Assembly: GCA_009783675.1 (NCBI GenBank)
Contig: WRDA01000063.1
Location: forward strand, 1 to 7,593
Reading direction: 5' to 3'
Source of the DNA: Symbiobacteriaceae bacterium
Lineage (GTDB): Bacteria; Bacillota; JAAYKD01; WRDA01
Length of the DNA stretch: 7,593 bases
A program made the position numbers and the translations under genes. The notes beneath the pieces were generated by a model that worked only from the letters and a program-made list of their open reading frames with translations, was not told the DNA's origin and did no database searches. Below, in pieces: positions 5,748 through 7,593 of the stretch. Position 1 is the first letter of the stretch. Every line of letters starts with the position of its first letter.

Positions 5748-6602
5748 TTATCCTTTTTTCTCTCTGTTCAGGTAGATCCTTGCAGGATCGACTTCCATGC
5801 GTAAGATACGCAACTCCTCCTCCGTAGGTACTCCTCCGGGTACCGCTCTGGAGAGATCAACTTCCCAGCCTGTCGCCTCCTGAACCATCTCTGCACTGAC
5901 GCCAGGGAAGAGCTCTGTGGCATACAGGATCCCTGTTTGCGGATCGGGACGCATCTTGCAAAGATCAGAGATTACTACCACATCACCGCCACGGTAGAGA
6001 CCGTAATCGAAACGGGTCTCGCCAGCCGGCCCCCGCATGCCGGCGATAGTCGTCAGATACTGTACCTTCCGAGGAAAACGGCGTCTCTCGTGAACCATCA
6101 TCACGATAATCTTATCGGCGAGAGCGGCTATGCTGTTGGCGCCCCCACTACCGGTAAAGCGAGTATGCGGTCCCCTGCCATCCTCGGATACTCCTGCCGG
6201 CCAGTAACTGCCCAGTGCAGTAGAGTTAAGGTTGGCGTACATGTCACATTCGGCTGCACCAAGGATCCCTACTGTGCAGTAGCCCCTGGCGGCGATGGTG
6301 CCAAAAGCATCCACCAGTGAGGAGAGAGTTGTCGCCTGATAGGCGGCACGGGGATCGGCGACAGAGATGGGCATGTGAGCGATAGTAGGCCCTACGGTGC
6401 CTGCTTCCAGAATTATCGTCATTGTCTTGGCATGGCTCCGCTGTGCCAACCCGGCTGCTAACAAAGGAGTGCCAGTGCCAACGAAAGCGAAGTCGCCATC
6501 GGCAAGCTCTCTGGAGACCGCAACCGAGAGCATCTCCATGTAGGTGAACTCATTGGGCTTAAGCTCATGACGCTGCAGATAGGCATCATAACTGTCCGTC
6601 AT
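5748..6602 (-). CDS. Family I CoA-transferase, subunit B (glutaconate CoA-transferase-like)
   Basis: This 284-residue protein resembles GctB, the beta subunit of glutaconate CoA-transferase. It transfers CoA from an acyl-CoA to a free carboxylate through a glutamyl-CoA thioester. The glycine-rich FVGTGTPLLAAGLA is at 40-53. The likely catalytic Glu is E66 in LEAG, matching the (S)E(N/S)G loop of the family. Further family marks are GAAECDMYANLNST (115-128) and GSGGAN (151-156). I chose the ATG at 6602 because AGGAGG (6610-6615) lies 7 nt before it; a TTG two codons earlier would sit only 1 nt from that site. The gene starts 12 nt after subunit A ends, so the subunits should be co-translated and form a heteromer. 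Keeping the Glu in this subunit favours true transferase activity over an IpdAB-like ring hydrolase. Substrates are not known. Confidence 0.92.
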   Translation of the reverse strand: MTDSYDAYLQRHELKPNEFTYMEMLSVAVSRELADGDFAFVGTGTPLLAAGLAQRSHAKTMTIILEAGTVGPTIAHMPISVADPRAAYQATTLSSLVDAFGTIAARGYCTVGILGAAECDMYANLNSTALGSYWPAGVSEDGRGPHTRFTGSGGANSIAALADKIIVMMVHERRRFPRKVQYLTTIAGMRGPAGETRFDYGLYRGGDVVVISDLCKMRPDPQTGILYATELFPGVSAEMVQEATGWEVDLSRAVPGGVPTEEELRILRMEVDPARIYLNREKKG

Positions 6603-6609
6603 CTGCAAC

Positions 6610-6615
6610 CCTCCT
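6610..6615 (-). promoter_or_regulatory. Ribosome binding site deciding the CoA-transferase B start
   Basis: AGGAGG on the minus strand overlaps the last base of the subunit A stop codon and lies 7 nt before the ATG at 6602. It decides against the TTG at 6608. Confidence 0.8.
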
Positions 6616-7593
6616 CAGGAAGACTGGTCGGGAGAGGGATTATAGCGATACTGTGGATCAGCTCTGAGAGAAGATAACTTGGCGTACCCGACAGTCCTTT
6701 CCAGATAATCCCAATCATCTGTGCTAGCGATATGATCCAGCCAGTAGGACCTGACCTCGGCCAGACTCTTGCGATTAACTGCTGCGGTGTAGGCGCGAAA
6801 CCAGTCGTAATCGTAGTCATAGTAATCCGGAACTGCCGTTGGGTATGCTCCAAAGGGCTGGACTACGATGGCATCGACGAAATGAGCCGCTATCTGGTTA
6901 CGCTCGGGAGTACCGCGAAGCTCCTCAGGAGAGCAAAGGCGTTCACACTCCACGATCAGAGTCTTACCACATAAACCCTGATCAAAATCCGGTCCAACCA
7001 GACCATCGATGCGAACGGTGCCATCGCTGGCCACTCTTTGCGCCCTGATCACAGACACTTCCGGCATTAAAGGGGGCACGAGGAGAACCTTGACTCCCTC
7101 TTCTCCGGTATACATTGTCGAACGAGGAAGATCAGCGAGCATCCTGTTGCTGCGATTGCTAACCGCATCATCTCCGGAGGCAAAGACCGCCGGACGCAGA
7201 CCATACCCCTGGAAAGGATCATCGATTACCGCATACTTCCGGGGAGGGATCCCTGGGTGGATTGGCTTCCATTTTTCTGTGAATCCCCTCAAGCCTGCTT
7301 TAGCAAAAACATCATAGGTGAGAAGGTCACTGCCAAGATCACTCAGACAAGGCATGAAAGGCAAGCCGAGCCGACCAGCCAGGGTGCGTTGTGCGAAGGA
7401 CCAGTTAGAGTAATCTTCCACTAACTCGATGACACCCTCTTCAATACATTTGCGGGTCGCATAAGCAACCGGCATCCCACCTTCCAAACCTATATAGGTG
7501 GTTTCCAGCCACTTTACCAACCCTGCACCTGACAGCATTTCTTCGACCAGAGTACCACCATTCATCGAGAGAAAGAGTTCCCCGATACCCTGG
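6615..7593 (-). CDS. Family I CoA-transferase, subunit A (glutaconate CoA-transferase-like, 5' partial)
   Basis: This is the partner A subunit of the CoA-transferase. The frame stays open to the window edge: QGIGELFLS precedes the first visible Met (7565). Compared from memory with GctA, about 45-50 N-terminal residues are missing, so that Met is internal and the real start lies outside. Numbered from it, visible family marks are YIGLEGG (24-30), LGLPFMPCLSDLGSDLL (66-82), IDDPF (114-118), RAQRVASDGTVRI (174-186), and VDAIVVQPFGAYP (230-242). Around 119-158 there seem to be roughly 30 residues more than in Acidaminococcus GctA. The tail is rich in Tyr and Asp (DYYDYDYDW). TGA ends it 12 nt before subunit B, and the B ribosome binding site overlaps the stop. 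It is the first visible gene of the operon; more genes and the promoter may lie upstream. The substrate is unknown. Confidence 0.9.
   Translation of the reverse strand, partial: QGIGELFLSMNGGTLVEEMLSGAGLVKWLETTYIGLEGGMPVAYATRKCIEEGVIELVEDYSNWSFAQRTLAGRLGLPFMPCLSDLGSDLLTYDVFAKAGLRGFTEKWKPIHPGIPPRKYAVIDDPFQGYGLRPAVFASGDDAVSNRSNRMLADLPRSTMYTGEEGVKVLLVPPLMPEVSVIRAQRVASDGTVRIDGLVGPDFDQGLCGKTLIVECERLCSPEELRGTPERNQIAAHFVDAIVVQPFGAYPTAVPDYYDYDYDWFRAYTAAVNRKSLAEVRSYWLDHIASTDDWDYLERTVGYAKLSSLRADPQYRYNPSPDQSS

Noticed and set aside
5937..6320. 127-residue plus-strand ORF inside CoA-transferase B
   Set aside because: It is antisense to a well-supported gene, with no domain and no convincing ribosome binding site.
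6603..6608. TTG start of CoA-transferase B, two codons before the ATG
   Set aside because: It lies 1 nt from the AGGAGG site, too close for initiation; the ATG at 6602 has a normal 7-nt spacing.
7563..7565. ATG at 7565 as the true start of CoA-transferase A
   Set aside because: The frame is open through to 7593, no ribosome binding site precedes the ATG, and the family N-terminal region would be missing.
1..7593. CRISPR array, insertion sequence or prophage
   Set aside because: No regularly spaced repeats, transposase, integrase or phage genes are seen; apart from the convergent gap the window is densely coding.

Overview
The window reads as chromosomal DNA from an anaerobic bacterium. The evidence is a ferredoxin-type 2-oxoacid oxidoreductase, strong AGGAGG-type ribosome binding sites, a near-consensus sigma-A/sigma-70 promoter, and an ABC exporter tail of a style I associate with Clostridia. 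A clostridial or related anaerobic Gram-positive lineage (possibly syntrophic) is an inference; nothing here fixes the genus. I see no transposase, integrase, phage gene, CRISPR array, rRNA or tRNA.

Left part, plus strand (1-2986). The window opens inside the C-terminal nucleotide-binding domain of an ABC transporter, ending at 432. A short intergenic stretch holds a promoter (TTGACT-17-TATAAT, 481-509), a tandem TGTGATGC repeat just upstream of it, and a leader with an 8-bp perfect hairpin close to the ribosome binding site. It drives a 499-residue SLC13/DASS-family carboxylate:sodium symporter (583-2082). A long hairpin terminator (2096-2138) follows. Only about 20 bases later comes the ribosome binding site of a class I SAM-dependent methyltransferase (2171-2986).

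Middle (2987-3180). The methyltransferase and the leftward operon converge here. The gap is packed with perfect inverted repeats that nest without crossing: two outer arm pairs, an inner 5-bp pair and three local hairpins. It looks like an interspersed structured repeat (MITE or REP type) or an RNA gene, and is the least explained part of the window.

Right part, minus strand (7593 down to 3181). Five closely packed genes run leftward as one operon: a glutaconate-type (family I) CoA-transferase subunit A (N-terminus outside the window), subunit B with the expected catalytic Glu, then alpha, beta and gamma subunits of a 2-oxoacid:ferredoxin oxidoreductase. Gene joints are 12 nt, 23 nt, a 4-nt ATGA overlap and an 8-nt overlap. 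Together the products could oxidatively decarboxylate a 2-oxo acid to an acyl-CoA with reduced ferredoxin, while the CoA-transferase moves CoA between that acyl group and another carboxylate. The actual substrates cannot be read from the sequence. The nearby carboxylate importer may or may not be connected.
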